Shown piece by piece: positions 17,974 through 26,330 of a stretch of DNA of 64,000 bases (its first letter is position 1; each line of letters opens with the position of its first letter). Made by a program: the position numbers and the translations under genes. The stretch spans positions 1-64,000 of the forward strand of contig NZ_JBASXK010000158.1 of the NCBI RefSeq assembly GCF_049276915.1, in the 5' to 3' direction. The notes under the pieces were generated by a model that was given only the letters and a program-made list of their open reading frames with translations, did not search any database and was not told the origin of the DNA. Source of the DNA: Aestuariivita sp049276915. GTDB taxonomy: Bacteria; Pseudomonadota; Alphaproteobacteria; Rhodobacterales; Rhodobacteraceae.

Positions 17974-19140
17974 ATGACCATCGCACGCAGTCCACGCCTG
18001 ATCACCCTGATCCTGATGACAGCCGCCACAACCCTGTCCGTGAACATGTTTCTGCCCTCGCTGCCTGCAATCGCCGAGGCGTTCGACATCAGCTACGGCA
18101 CTGTAACCCTGTCGATTGGCGGCTATCTGGCGATGACGGCTGTCCTTGCATTGATCATCGGACCTCTGTCAGACCGGATCGGTCGCCGCCCCACCGCGAT
18201 CTTTGCCGTCACCGGGTTTCTGCTGGCCTCTCTGGGCTGCGTTCTGGCACAGAATTGGGCGATGTTCCTGGCCTGTCGTCTTGCCCAAGGCGTCATGGTG
18301 TCCGGCTATATCCTGGCCAGCGCCATCGTGCGCGACACCCGCGATCAAACGGAATCGGCCAGTCTTTTGGGCTATATCGCAGGCTCCATGGCCATCGCGC
18401 CGCTGCTTGGGCCCATGCTGGGCGGGCTGTTGCAGGATATGTTCGGCTGGCGCGCCAACTTCATGCTATATGCTGTGCTTGCCGCCCTGCTGTTGATCGC
18501 CATCGTGCTGGACCTGTCGGAAACACGAAAACTCTCGGGCACAGCGCGACCGGGCCCGGGGCCCTTGCTGCGCGCGCCGCAATTCTGGGCCTATGCGCTG
18601 ACTGTGGCGCTTTCGACCTGTGCGTTTTACGCCTTTCTGGCCGGTGTTCCGATCGTTGCGGCCCAAACCTATGGGCTGAGCGGAACAACACTTGGAATAG
18701 GATTGGGAAGCATCACGGCGGGCTTTATGGTCGGCAGCTTTGCCGGAGCGCGTCTGGGTCCACGCTTTGGGCCGGATCGCATCATGCTGGTGGGGCGCAT
18801 GATCTCGATCACCGGCCTCGGTGCCGGCCTGATCGCCACGATGACACTGCCCGCAACGCCGCTTGCGCTGTTTGGCTTCACCATCTTCATAGGTATCGGC
18901 AACGGTTTCACCACGCCCACAGCCAACGCAGGCGCAATGAGCGTGGACCCAAGCCTTGCGGGCTCGGCTTCGGGGTTCACCGGAGCCCTGACAGTGGGGC
19001 TCGGCGCTGTGGCCACAACGTCGATGGGTGTGATCATGACGGCAGCACCGACGCCCGAGACCCTGCTCAAAGCTCTTCTGGCCATCAAACTGGCCAGCCT
19101 TGTCAGCGCCTGGATCGCCTGGCGCGGCAAGGCTGTTTGA
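17974..19140 (+). CDS. MFS drug-efflux transporter, Bcr/CflA type
   Basis: Inner-membrane proton-driven exporter with 12 predicted helices, 388 residues. The N-terminal half has LPSLPAIAEAFDIS, the cytoplasmic loop GPLSDRIGRRPT (MFS signature A) and LAQGVMVSGYILASAIVRD, which are typical of the Bcr/CflA multidrug subfamily. The C-terminal half repeats the pattern with GARLGPRFGPDR. The substrate cannot be told from sequence; such proteins export bicyclomycin, chloramphenicol, cysteine or sulfonamides in other bacteria. It is convergent with hsp20, with a 114-base gap holding two hairpins. Confidence 0.9.
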   Translation: MTIARSPRLITLILMTAATTLSVNMFLPSLPAIAEAFDISYGTVTLSIGGYLAMTAVLALIIGPLSDRIGRRPTAIFAVTGFLLASLGCVLAQNWAMFLACRLAQGVMVSGYILASAIVRDTRDQTESASLLGYIAGSMAIAPLLGPMLGGLLQDMFGWRANFMLYAVLAALLLIAIVLDLSETRKLSGTARPGPGPLLRAPQFWAYALTVALSTCAFYAFLAGVPIVAAQTYGLSGTTLGIGLGSITAGFMVGSFAGARLGPRFGPDRIMLVGRMISITGLGAGLIATMTLPATPLALFGFTIFIGIGNGFTTPTANAGAMSVDPSLAGSASGFTGALTVGLGAVATTSMGVIMTAAPTPETLLKALLAIKLASLVSAWIAWRGKAV

Positions 19141-19179
19141 CCGGGGACAGGACTTGCAGAGCAGAGGCCGCCCACATCA

Positions 19180-19228
19180 GGGGCAAAGCCCCGGAACGGC
19201 AAACGGCCCAAAGCTTGCGCTTTGAGCC
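19180..19228. terminator. Two hairpins between convergent MFS and hsp20 genes
   Basis: GGGGC-AAA-GCCCC at 19180-19192 and GGCCCAAAGC-TTGC-GCTTTGAGCC at 19205-19228 (nine pairs, one mismatch). Neither has a clear T-run on either strand. The position between two converging genes suggests a shared transcription end. Confidence 0.4.
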
Positions 19229-19254
19229 GCCAAACCAAGACCCGAGGGAACGGC

Positions 19255-19707
19255 TTAGTTTACGCTGCCTTCGATGGCTTTCGCAGCACCAGAAATTTCG
19301 ATACGGCGCGGTTTGAGTGCTTCGGGCACTTCGCGCTTGAGGTCGATATGCAGCATCCCATCTTCATGCGCTGCACCGGTGACATGCACATGATCGGCAA
19401 GCTGGAACTTCCGTTCGAACGCGCGGGTGGCGATACCACGGTGCAGAAAGGCGCGCTCGCCATCCTCATCCGCTTTGCGGCCCGAAACAATCAGGCTCTG
19501 CTCACGCACTTCGACGTTCAGTTCGACATCCGAAAAGCCCGCAACCGCGATCGAAATGCGATAGGCATCATCGGCAGTCTTTTCAATGTTGTAAGGGGGG
19601 TACGTGGACTGGCTGACATCATTGGTCAGAACCCGGTCCATCAGGTCGGCGATCTGATCGAATCCGACAGTTGCACGGTACAGGGGTGCAAGATCAAAAC
19701 TACGCAT
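19255..19707 (-). CDS. Small heat-shock protein, Hsp20/alpha-crystallin family
   Basis: ATP-independent holdase chaperone that binds unfolding proteins. 150 residues: short N-terminal region (RSFDLAPLYRATVGFDQIADLMD), an alpha-crystallin domain from about 38 to 130 (YNIEKTADDAYRISIAVAGF, FERKFQLADHV), the AHEDGMLHIDLKRE segment and a C-terminal tail with the IEISG-type anchoring motif. It resembles IbpA-type proteins of class A alphaproteobacterial sHsps. The 5' leader has features of a ROSE RNA thermometer and a heat-shock sigma-factor promoter precedes it, so control should be both transcriptional and translational. Confidence 0.95.
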   Translation of the reverse strand: MRSFDLAPLYRATVGFDQIADLMDRVLTNDVSQSTYPPYNIEKTADDAYRISIAVAGFSDVELNVEVREQSLIVSGRKADEDGERAFLHRGIATRAFERKFQLADHVHVTGAAHEDGMLHIDLKREVPEALKPRRIEISGAAKAIEGSVN

Positions 19708-19803
19708 GGTCTATATCCTCATCTATGAGCGATTGACGTGTATGTGCCCTCCGGAACGGACGGGCGGTTGGTAAAGGCGAGACCCGAATTTGGCATCCCG
19801 CTG
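19708..19803 (-). ncRNA. ROSE-like RNA thermometer in the hsp20 5' leader
   Basis: On the minus strand the last hairpin before the ATG is AUCGCUC (19733-19727), a loop of about six bases, then GAGGAU (19720-19715), with the Shine-Dalgarno AGGA in the 3' arm. The 5' arm contains UCGCU, which fits the conserved U(U/C)GCU of ROSE elements, with the expected bulged G opposite the ribosome-binding site. A second hairpin upstream (19765-19746: GCCCGUCCG, UUC loop, CGGAGGGC, again with one bulged G) fits the multi-hairpin plan. The outer limit at about 19803 is inferred from the promoter position. ROSE elements control sHsp genes in rhizobia and other Proteobacteria. Confidence 0.7.
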
Positions 19804-19809
19804 CACCCG

Positions 19810-19838
19810 ACATAGGAAGCCATCAAAGAGGGTTCAAG
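19810..19838 (-). promoter_or_regulatory. RpoH (sigma-32)-type heat-shock promoter of hsp20
   Basis: On the minus strand CTTGAA (19838-19833), 16 bases, then CCTATGT (19816-19810), close to the sigma-32 pattern CTTGAA / CCCATnT. The -35 box overlaps the stop codon region of the upstream protease gene. A transcript starting near 19803 would have a leader of roughly 95 bases. Confidence 0.6.
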
Positions 19839-20649
19839 ACCCGCCCGGACGCACGAATTTGGCACCAGACGAGGCGCGCCCGTCTCCGGCACCCAAGCGG
19901 CGCACTCCGGGGAATGAAGGCGATGCACCCTGACGGCGCAGATCGGCTTTCAATCCGGCCACGACATCGGGAAGCGCCATGCCCACTGAGACCAATGTGC
20001 CATCCAGACGCACACCGCCGGAAATGATCGACACGATACGCCCACGCGTCCCGTTGCTGACAAAGACGGGCGCACCGGACGAGCCGAAACTCACATTGCA
20101 ATCAAACGCCATCAGCGGCGGTTGCTGGGCAACGATGCGACAGCTGCGCTGGCGCGACAATGCCTCGGCCCGCCCTTCAGCATAGGACGTCACGCTGATC
20201 TCGCTGCCCTCTACAGCACCCTGATGCAGGATGAATGGATCGGCATCTGTCGATGTGATCGGCGTGCTCAGACGCAAGAGCGCGACATCATGGGGCACAT
20301 TGTCCATGCTCATCCCGGCTTGGCGCTGATAGGCATCCGGCACGGCAAAGGCCACAACGTCGCGCTGCGCAATCGCGACGCCGTCGCGCAATCCGGCACG
20401 AAAGGTCAGCTCGCCCGGCTGGCGCAAACGCATTCCATCAAATACGCAATGGGCGGCCGTCAGAACCAGATCCGATGCAATCAGCGTTGCGGTGCAGAAA
20501 CCGCCTTGTGCCGTATCAAGACGGCCAACGGCTTCCCATCCCAACAGATCATCGCGATCACTCAGGCGGCGCAATCCATCTGACTGCGCAATGGCCAGAT
20601 CTGCGCAAAACAGCGCAAGAACCCCGGCGACAAGCGCGCGCATTCTCAT
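19834..20649 (-). CDS. Secreted trypsin-like serine protease, second of a tandem pair
   Basis: Chymotrypsin-fold (S1) protease predicted in the periplasm. 271 residues from the ATG at 20649, whose ATGA overlaps the upstream gene's stop. Signal peptide MRMRALVAGVLALFCADLAIA. Catalytic His in LVLTAAHCVFDG, Asp in DVALLRL, Ser in SFGSSGAPVF. The usual GDSGGP around the nucleophile is GSSGAP, a variant seen in small bacterial S1 proteases of the V8/glutamyl type. It resembles the neighbour through its length (GWEAVGRLD, GFCTATLIA, CNVSFGSSG). Both proteins end in GAKFV(R/K)P-like tails. It precedes hsp20 in the same direction, but hsp20 has its own promoter. Confidence 0.9.
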   Translation of the reverse strand: MRMRALVAGVLALFCADLAIAQSDGLRRLSDRDDLLGWEAVGRLDTAQGGFCTATLIASDLVLTAAHCVFDGMRLRQPGELTFRAGLRDGVAIAQRDVVAFAVPDAYQRQAGMSMDNVPHDVALLRLSTPITSTDADPFILHQGAVEGSEISVTSYAEGRAEALSRQRSCRIVAQQPPLMAFDCNVSFGSSGAPVFVSNGTRGRIVSIISGGVRLDGTLVSVGMALPDVVAGLKADLRRQGASPSFPGVRRLGAGDGRASSGAKFVRPGGS

Positions 20650-21464
20650 GGCTTGACGAATTTGGCGCCTGTGTCGCGGCGCTGACCATTCACCGTTACT
20701 CTGCCGATGCGCGGGGCAGCCGCAATGCCATAGCCACCGCCATTGGCCAGATCGGCAATCAGCAGGGCCAATGGCTCCTGCAATGACGTTCCAAGCGATA
20801 CGTTTTGCCCGTTCACCTCTGCCTTGGCCGATACAACTGACACGATTTGCGGCTTGCCACCCTCGAATGAAAAGACAGGTGACCCTGAGGAGCCGAAATC
20901 GACATTGCATGACATCACCAGAACCCCTGCCTGCCGCGCCATCACCCGGCAGAGTTCTTGCAGGGCCGGTGCTTCGGATCGATCATGGGCATAAGAGACG
21001 ACTCCGATCTCGTCACCCTTGCGGGGGCGTTGTGCCGTTTCAAACGGAACCACCGAGGTATTGCGAATGGGGTGCTGCAACTCCAGCAGAGCAACGTCAT
21101 AGCGCACGCCCTCGGGCGAAACGCTGCCGTCGAAATTATAGTCCGGGTGGACGACCGCACGACGCACATCGCGATATGCCGAGGCACGCCCATTTCGCCA
21201 TCCGGCCATGAACTGGATGCTTGCCGGATCGACCCGCGCCCTGGTCTGTTTGTCAAAGAGGCAATGCGCGGCCGTCAGAACCAGATCGGGAGCGATCAGC
21301 GCCCCGGTGCAAAATCCTTTGCCATCTATGTCAAGGCGCCCCACAGCATCCCAACCGCGACCCGCGTCGCTGGTATCAAGGCTTTTCAGACGCGCATCCT
21401 GCGCGGATGCGGGCATCCCCACAACCAGACAGGCAACTGCCAAAAGCCACTTTCCCAAAGCCAT
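20646..21464 (-). CDS. Secreted trypsin-like serine protease, first of a tandem pair
   Basis: 272 residues from the ATG at 21464, which has GGAGG five bases upstream; an upstream ATG at 21485 would add a short polar lead. Signal peptide MALGKWLLAVACLVVGMPASA. S1 triad: His in VLTAAHCLFDK, Asp in RYDVALLEL, Ser in DFGSSGSPVF. Cysteines in FCTG/AAHC and in LCRVMARQ/SCNVDF suggest two disulfides, as expected for a periplasmic enzyme. It is a paralogue of the next gene, with which it overlaps by four bases; the pair probably arose by tandem duplication. Substrate unknown; the class includes extracellular and envelope quality-control proteases. Confidence 0.9.
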   Translation of the reverse strand: MALGKWLLAVACLVVGMPASAQDARLKSLDTSDAGRGWDAVGRLDIDGKGFCTGALIAPDLVLTAAHCLFDKQTRARVDPASIQFMAGWRNGRASAYRDVRRAVVHPDYNFDGSVSPEGVRYDVALLELQHPIRNTSVVPFETAQRPRKGDEIGVVSYAHDRSEAPALQELCRVMARQAGVLVMSCNVDFGSSGSPVFSFEGGKPQIVSVVSAKAEVNGQNVSLGTSLQEPLALLIADLANGGGYGIAAAPRIGRVTVNGQRRDTGAKFVKP

Positions 21465-21527
21465 CCACGCCTCCATGTTGCTCAACGGCTAACAAGCGGC
21501 TGCGGCTAAAATGGGGCGATCAGAGGG

Positions 21528-22850
21528 CTATCGCAGGATGGGGACCTCAAGCGGACGTTTTCCGTCTGCGGTCAGGGCCGGCGGTTGCGGTCCGCCCGTT
21601 GCCCAATCCAGCAATTCCACCGTATGCACGATTGGCACTCCGGTCCCTGATCCGATCTGCATCATGCAACCGATGTTGCCAGCGGCAATGATATCGGGGT
21701 TCTTGGCTTCCAAGGTCTCGATCTTGCGCGCCTTGAGCTGTTTGGAAATCTCGGGCTGCATCAGGTTGTAGGTGCCTGCACTGCCGCAACACAGATGGCT
21801 GTCGCGCGGCTCGACCACCGTGAATCCTGCGCGTTTCAGCAAGTCTTTGGGGAAGGTTTTGATCTGCTGGCCATGCTGCAGAGAACAGGCCGCATGATAG
21901 GCCACCGTCAACGTCTTCTTGTCACCTTCTGGCAGGTCAAGCTTCATCAACAATTCGCTGATATCCATAGCCAGTTCCGAGACCCGCGCGGCATCCTTGG
22001 CCAGCGGCTCATTTCGGAACATATGCCCGTAATCCTTCACGGTCGTGCCACAACCGCTGGTATTGATCACGATGGCATCAAGACCCGCCCCATCCATCTC
22101 ACCAGCCCAGGCCGTGATGTTCCTGGCAGCGGTCGCATGGCTTTGCGCAGTCTTGCCCATGTGATGCGTCAGCGCCCCGCAACAGCCAGCACCCTGCGCC
22201 ACCACAACCTCGCAACCCAGACGCGTCAGCAGACGGATCGTGGCATCATTGATATCCGTATTCAGCGCTTTTTGCGCGCAGCCCGTCATCAGCGCCACAC
22301 GCATCTTCTTTTCGCTCTGGGGCGCAAAGCTTTGCGGATCATCATTGCGCGACACGGGAGGGATGGTCTTGGGAGCCATCTCGAGCATCGCCTTGAGCCG
22401 CGCATCCGGCATCAGACGGGCAAAGGGGCGACCGATCTTTGCGCCCAGCAAGGCGACGCGAAAGCGCATCGGATAGGGCAGGATATGCGCGAGAATCCAA
22501 CGCAACACGCGGTCTGACAAGGGGCGCTTGTAGCGCTCTTCGATGTACTCGCGCGCATGATCGACCAGGTGCATGTAATGCACGCCCGACGGGCAGGTCG
22601 TCATGCAGGCAAGACACGACAGACAGCGGTCGATATGCGTGACCGTCTTTTCATCCGGCTCGCGGTTGTTCTCGAGCATGTCCTTGATCAGATAAATCCT
22701 GCCTCGAGGACTGTCCAACTCGTCTCCCAGCACCTGATAGGTGGGACATGTGGCGGTGCAAAAGCCGCAATGCACACAGCTGCGCAGTATCTCGTTGGAT
22801 CGCGCAATTGCGGGATCCTTGAGTTGAATATCCGTGAATTCCGTTTTCAT
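21528..22850 (-). CDS. glcF: Glycolate oxidase iron-sulfur subunit
   Basis: Electron-transfer subunit of glycolate dehydrogenase, which oxidises glycolate to glyoxylate at the membrane. 440 residues: two [4Fe-4S] motifs near the N-terminus (CVHCGFCTATCP and CLSCLACMTTCPSG), then two CCG domains (GAGCCGALTHHMG and SHLCCGSAGTYNLM) that bind further metal clusters or quinone-side groups. Fits GlcF family length and order. Its start is directly adjacent to the stop of the 115-residue membrane gene, and it is the last gene of the glcD-glcE-x-y-glcF operon. Confidence 0.95.
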   Translation of the reverse strand: MKTEFTDIQLKDPAIARSNEILRSCVHCGFCTATCPTYQVLGDELDSPRGRIYLIKDMLENNREPDEKTVTHIDRCLSCLACMTTCPSGVHYMHLVDHAREYIEERYKRPLSDRVLRWILAHILPYPMRFRVALLGAKIGRPFARLMPDARLKAMLEMAPKTIPPVSRNDDPQSFAPQSEKKMRVALMTGCAQKALNTDINDATIRLLTRLGCEVVVAQGAGCCGALTHHMGKTAQSHATAARNITAWAGEMDGAGLDAIVINTSGCGTTVKDYGHMFRNEPLAKDAARVSELAMDISELLMKLDLPEGDKKTLTVAYHAACSLQHGQQIKTFPKDLLKRAGFTVVEPRDSHLCCGSAGTYNLMQPEISKQLKARKIETLEAKNPDIIAAGNIGCMMQIGSGTGVPIVHTVELLDWATGGPQPPALTADGKRPLEVPILR

Positions 22851-23198
22851 CTAACCTGCAACCGCCCGTGCAATCAAAAGTCCAAACCAGGGTATCGTAG
22901 CCCCCACGGCGGCCATCGCCGCTGTCCAGCGTCGCGCACCGGGTGAGCCGATCATCAGGCGCAGCACGTGCCCCATGAGCGCCATTGACGACACCCAAGC
23001 CCCCCAGAGCATCGCCGCTGCCAGACTGCCCGGCGCTCCCAGCATCGTGGCACCGATGGACAATACCACCATGGCCATCGTCAAAATGCCCAAACGGCGC
23101 ACCGCAGCCACGCTGGCCTGAGGCCGCATCAACCAGAGCACGATGCAAGGCCCGCCGACAAACACGACCGCATAGGTCAATATCCAGGCAAATGTCAT
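22851..23198 (-). CDS. Four-helix membrane protein inside the glc operon
   Basis: 115 residues with about four hydrophobic helices (around 5-23, 37-55, 62-82 and 95-113). No recognised family and no catalytic motif; short charged loops contain LMRPQAS and GSPGARR. It follows the 119-residue membrane gene by 34 bases and directly abuts glcF. Placement between subunits suggests it serves the glycolate oxidase complex, for example as a membrane anchor or quinone-side partner, but it may simply be co-transcribed. Confidence 0.75.
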   Translation of the reverse strand: MTFAWILTYAVVFVGGPCIVLWLMRPQASVAAVRRLGILTMAMVVLSIGATMLGAPGSLAAAMLWGAWVSSMALMGHVLRLMIGSPGARRWTAAMAAVGATIPWFGLLIARAVAG

Positions 23199-23232
23199 GG
23201 TTTGGCCCCTTCCCGCTGTTGCATCATCACCA

Positions 23233-23592
23233 TCACAGGAGAGCTAGAAACAAGACACCCAACAGCGCCGAAAGCACCAGGTAAAGTATCGTGAAAACAC
23301 CGCGCGCCGCCCAGACGCGCTCGAACCGTCCAAGATAGAGGTGATAGAACATCCCTGCGATCGACGCCGAAATCAGGCCTGTGGCAATCGCCGCCAGACT
23401 GAGTGGCGTGATGCCGAAAAGGGGCGCGTCGCGCAAGATCGCAAGAAACACAAGACCACCCGCCAGCGCCATGATGCACTGCGCAATCAGCGCTCCACGG
23501 GGGCGATCAGACATGAGCGCCAGCCCGCCAAAGACACTGGCAGAGATCACAGCCACGGGGAGTGCTTCCATCCACATAATTCTCTCCATCAT
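23233..23592 (-). CDS. Second four-helix membrane protein inside the glc operon
   Basis: 119 residues from the ATG at 23592, which overlaps the glcE stop as ATGA, so translation is coupled to glcE. Helices at about 9-27, 34-51, 62-82 and 96-118 (VFTILYLVLSALLGVLFLALL). A tyrosine and histidine sit together in MFYHLYLGRFERVW. I recognise no family. The tight coupling to glcE argues that it is made in step with the oxidase. Confidence 0.75.
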   Translation of the reverse strand: MMERIMWMEALPVAVISASVFGGLALMSDRPRGALIAQCIMALAGGLVFLAILRDAPLFGITPLSLAAIATGLISASIAGMFYHLYLGRFERVWAARGVFTILYLVLSALLGVLFLALL

Positions 23593-24713
23593 GCTGTGTT
23601 CATCAATCCAGCATTCAGCATGCCGCGCGGATCAAATCGCGCGCGCAAACCTGCACCTATCGCCGCCAAGGGCGCGGGTTCCGGGTGGAACATGCCCAGC
23701 GCATCGCGGGTTTCATCATCCGCTCGCACGATGGTGGCATGGCCGGACAGGTCACCCAGTCTTGCCCGCAGATCAGATCCCGCCGGAAGCAGCAGCCAGA
23801 CCAGCCCCCCGCCCCAATCATAGATCGCGTCCGTTGGCCCGATCCGTGCAACCAGTTCAGGCGCATCCGAGGGCTTGACCGACACGCGCCAGACATCCCC
23901 ATCAACCCCGTGGAAAGGCACAGCGTCGCGCACCTCGACCCAGAGGGTAGCTGACACCTCGCGACCGGTCTTGAGGGAGATCTCTCCGAAGCCGGACAGA
24001 AGTTTGGTCAATTCACTCACGCGATAGGCGACGGAGGCCTCGAAGCCTTCCACGCGGACCAGAGTCTGACCCTGTTTGGGCAAATGCGCCGCACCTGTCA
24101 CATCGAACGGAGACCCCAGCGCCACCGACAGCGCACGAACGGCCTGCACATCATTCGCGCCAGAGACCACAACTGTGGTTTCGGTCTCGGGTTGCGGCAA
24201 TACCTTCAGAGAGACCTCGCTCAGAACGCCCAATGTCCCGCGCGCGCCGCACTGCAGTTTTACCAGATCATAGCCGGTGACATTCTTCATCACCCGGCCA
24301 CCATTCTTGATGATCTGCCCGGCGCCATCGACATAGCGCACGCCCAGCGCGAAATCCCGGCAGGCACCGCATTGAATCCGGCGTGGACCCGAGACATTGG
24401 CCGCGACAACGCCGCCGATCGTCGGCTCTCCCGTGGTGCCAAGAAGACCACGATGATCCATCGGCTCAAAGGCCAGTCGCTGGTTTTCAGCCGCCAAAGT
24501 TGCTTCGATCTCGGCAACAGGCGTGCCCGCCTGCGCCACAAGGGTCAGCGCACCCGGTTCATAAAGGGTAATGCCATTCAGACCGGAGGTCGTCAGCAAC
24601 TGGCCATCGGGCGTCATGCCGCGCGTGCCGCCACCCTGAACGGCGAGGGGCGCGGACGCTGTGGCCACCATATCGGCCAGTTCGGCCTCGCTCTCGGGTC
24701 TCATGATTTTCAA
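23589..24713 (-). CDS. glcE: Glycolate oxidase FAD-binding subunit
   Basis: FAD-binding type 4 (PCMH fold) subunit of glycolate dehydrogenase. 374 residues; the N-terminal FAD domain shows VQGGGTRGM, LTVVAQAGTPVAEIEATL-like strands, FEPMDHRGLLGTTGEPTIGG, GVVAANVSGPRR and the RALGVRYVDG-type strand. The C-terminal half is shorter and less conserved than in GlcD, as expected for GlcE. The order glcD-glcE-(two membrane genes)-glcF differs from the plain glcDEF of enterobacteria. Confidence 0.94.
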   Translation of the reverse strand: MKIMRPESEAELADMVATASAPLAVQGGGTRGMTPDGQLLTTSGLNGITLYEPGALTLVAQAGTPVAEIEATLAAENQRLAFEPMDHRGLLGTTGEPTIGGVVAANVSGPRRIQCGACRDFALGVRYVDGAGQIIKNGGRVMKNVTGYDLVKLQCGARGTLGVLSEVSLKVLPQPETETTVVVSGANDVQAVRALSVALGSPFDVTGAAHLPKQGQTLVRVEGFEASVAYRVSELTKLLSGFGEISLKTGREVSATLWVEVRDAVPFHGVDGDVWRVSVKPSDAPELVARIGPTDAIYDWGGGLVWLLLPAGSDLRARLGDLSGHATIVRADDETRDALGMFHPEPAPLAAIGAGLRARFDPRGMLNAGLMNTA

Positions 24714-24756
24714 CTTACTGTCTTTCTCCGAAGAAAAGGCGCGCCATATGGTGGCG

Positions 24757-26205
24757 CTATTCGGCGGCCATGGCCTGCATGCGCCGCGCGTCAGAGCTTT
24801 GCAGCGGGAACACTTTAGCCGGGTTCAACAGCCAGCTTGGATCGAACACATCCTTCACCGCCATCTGCGCTTCGAGATCTGCGGCGGTGTATTGCACCAA
24901 CATCAAATCGCGCTTTTCGATACCTACGCCATGTTCGCCTGTCAGACAGCCGCCGGCCTCGACACAGAGTTTCAGGATCTCGGCCCCAAAGGCTTCGCAG
25001 GTTTCCAGATCGCCGGGCTTGTTGGCATCAAACAGGATCAACGGATGCATATTGCCATCTCCGGCATGGAAGACATTGGCGACATCCAGCCCGAACTCCT
25101 TGGACATCTCGCCAATTCGACGCAGCACATAAGGCAAGGACGACACGGGAATCGTACCATCCAGACACATATAGTCGTTGATCTGCCCCATAGCGCCAAA
25201 GGCGCTTTTGCGACCCAACCAGATACGCCCGGCTTCTTCGGCGTCCTGTGCCTCGCGCAGTTCCACCGGATTATGCTTGGAGGCGATCTGCTTGATCAGG
25301 CCAAGCTGCATGTCAATCTCGGCATCCGAACCTTCGACCTCGACGATCAACAACGCTTCGCACATCGGATAGCCCGCCTTGGCAAAGGCTTCGCAGGCTT
25401 CGATGCAGGGGCGATCCATGAATTCGATGGCGACAGGTAACACGCCGGCCTTGATGATGTCCGACACCACCGCGCCAGCGGTTTCATTGTCGTCATAGCC
25501 CATGAGCACGGGGCGCGCGCCCTCGGGCTTGCGCAATATCCGCAGCGTCGCCTCTGTCACGACACCCAACTGCCCTTCGCTGCCGCAGATCAGTCCCAAG
25601 AGGTCCAGGCCGCTCGCATCCAGATGTGCGCCACCGACCTCGACGATGGTTCCATCCATCATCACCATGGTGACACCCAAGAGGTTGTTCGTGGTCACAC
25701 CGTATTTGAGGCAATGCGCGCCACCGGAATTCATCGCAATGTTGCCTGCAATCGCACAGGCCAACTGACTGGAAGGATCGGGGGCGTAAAAGAAGTCCTG
25801 TTCCTCCACGGCACCGGTCACGCTCAGATTGGTACGGCCCGTCTGCACCCGGATGATGCGGTTCTCGTAATCCGTCTCAAGAACGTCGTTCATCCGCGCC
25901 ACGCCCAGAATGACACAATCTGCCGTGGGCAAAGCCCCACCGGCCAGCGATGTTCCCGACCCGCGCGGGACGACCGGCACGCCCTCCTGATGGCAGATGC
26001 GCAAGACGTCCGATACTTCCTGCGTCGTCGTCGGCAGCACTGCAACCATCGGCGCGCATTTGTACGCGGTCAGCGCATCGCATTCATAAGCGCGCGTCTC
26101 GGACTCTTCATGGATCACAGCGCCCTTGGGCAACACGGCCTCAAGCCGTTCAACCACACGGGATTTGCGCGCAAGAATCGCGGGGTTCGGGATGGGCATT
26201 TCCAT
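24757..26205 (-). CDS. glcD: Glycolate oxidase catalytic subunit
   Basis: FAD-linked subunit that oxidises glycolate (and D-lactate) and passes electrons to GlcE/GlcF. 482 residues from the ATG at 26205, with GGGAG seven bases upstream; the ATG at 26211 lies too close to it. FAD type 4 domain with PRGSGTSLAGGALP, MNDVLETDYENR, SSQLACAIAGNIAMNSGGAHCLKYG and the C-terminal oxidase domain with NVFHAGDGNMHP and GGCLTGEHGVGIEKR (metal/active-site histidines). First gene of the glc operon. A TTGGT-N11-ACCAA dyad upstream could bind a GntR-type regulator. Confidence 0.96.
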   Translation of the reverse strand: MEMPIPNPAILARKSRVVERLEAVLPKGAVIHEESETRAYECDALTAYKCAPMVAVLPTTTQEVSDVLRICHQEGVPVVPRGSGTSLAGGALPTADCVILGVARMNDVLETDYENRIIRVQTGRTNLSVTGAVEEQDFFYAPDPSSQLACAIAGNIAMNSGGAHCLKYGVTTNNLLGVTMVMMDGTIVEVGGAHLDASGLDLLGLICGSEGQLGVVTEATLRILRKPEGARPVLMGYDDNETAGAVVSDIIKAGVLPVAIEFMDRPCIEACEAFAKAGYPMCEALLIVEVEGSDAEIDMQLGLIKQIASKHNPVELREAQDAEEAGRIWLGRKSAFGAMGQINDYMCLDGTIPVSSLPYVLRRIGEMSKEFGLDVANVFHAGDGNMHPLILFDANKPGDLETCEAFGAEILKLCVEAGGCLTGEHGVGIEKRDLMLVQYTAADLEAQMAVKDVFDPSWLLNPAKVFPLQSSDARRMQAMAAE

Positions 26206-26229
26206 GAGCATCTCCCTTCAGAGCGCGTT

Positions 26230-26250
26230 TTGGTAAAAAGATATGACCAA
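26230..26250. promoter_or_regulatory. Possible GntR-family operator upstream of glcD
   Basis: TTGGT (26230-26234) and ACCAA (26246-26250), an inverted pair 11 bases apart, in the divergent promoter region of glcD. FadR-subfamily regulators such as GlcC, LldR and PdhR bind TTGGT...ACCAA dyads, usually with a shorter centre, so this is a weak candidate. Confidence 0.25.
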
Positions 26251-26330
26251 TGTATGGATGTAGCAAGCAGATTCGCCCATGCACAGGAACGTGAAATGGT
26301 CGCAGCTCGTATCTGCCCTAGGATCGGGGA

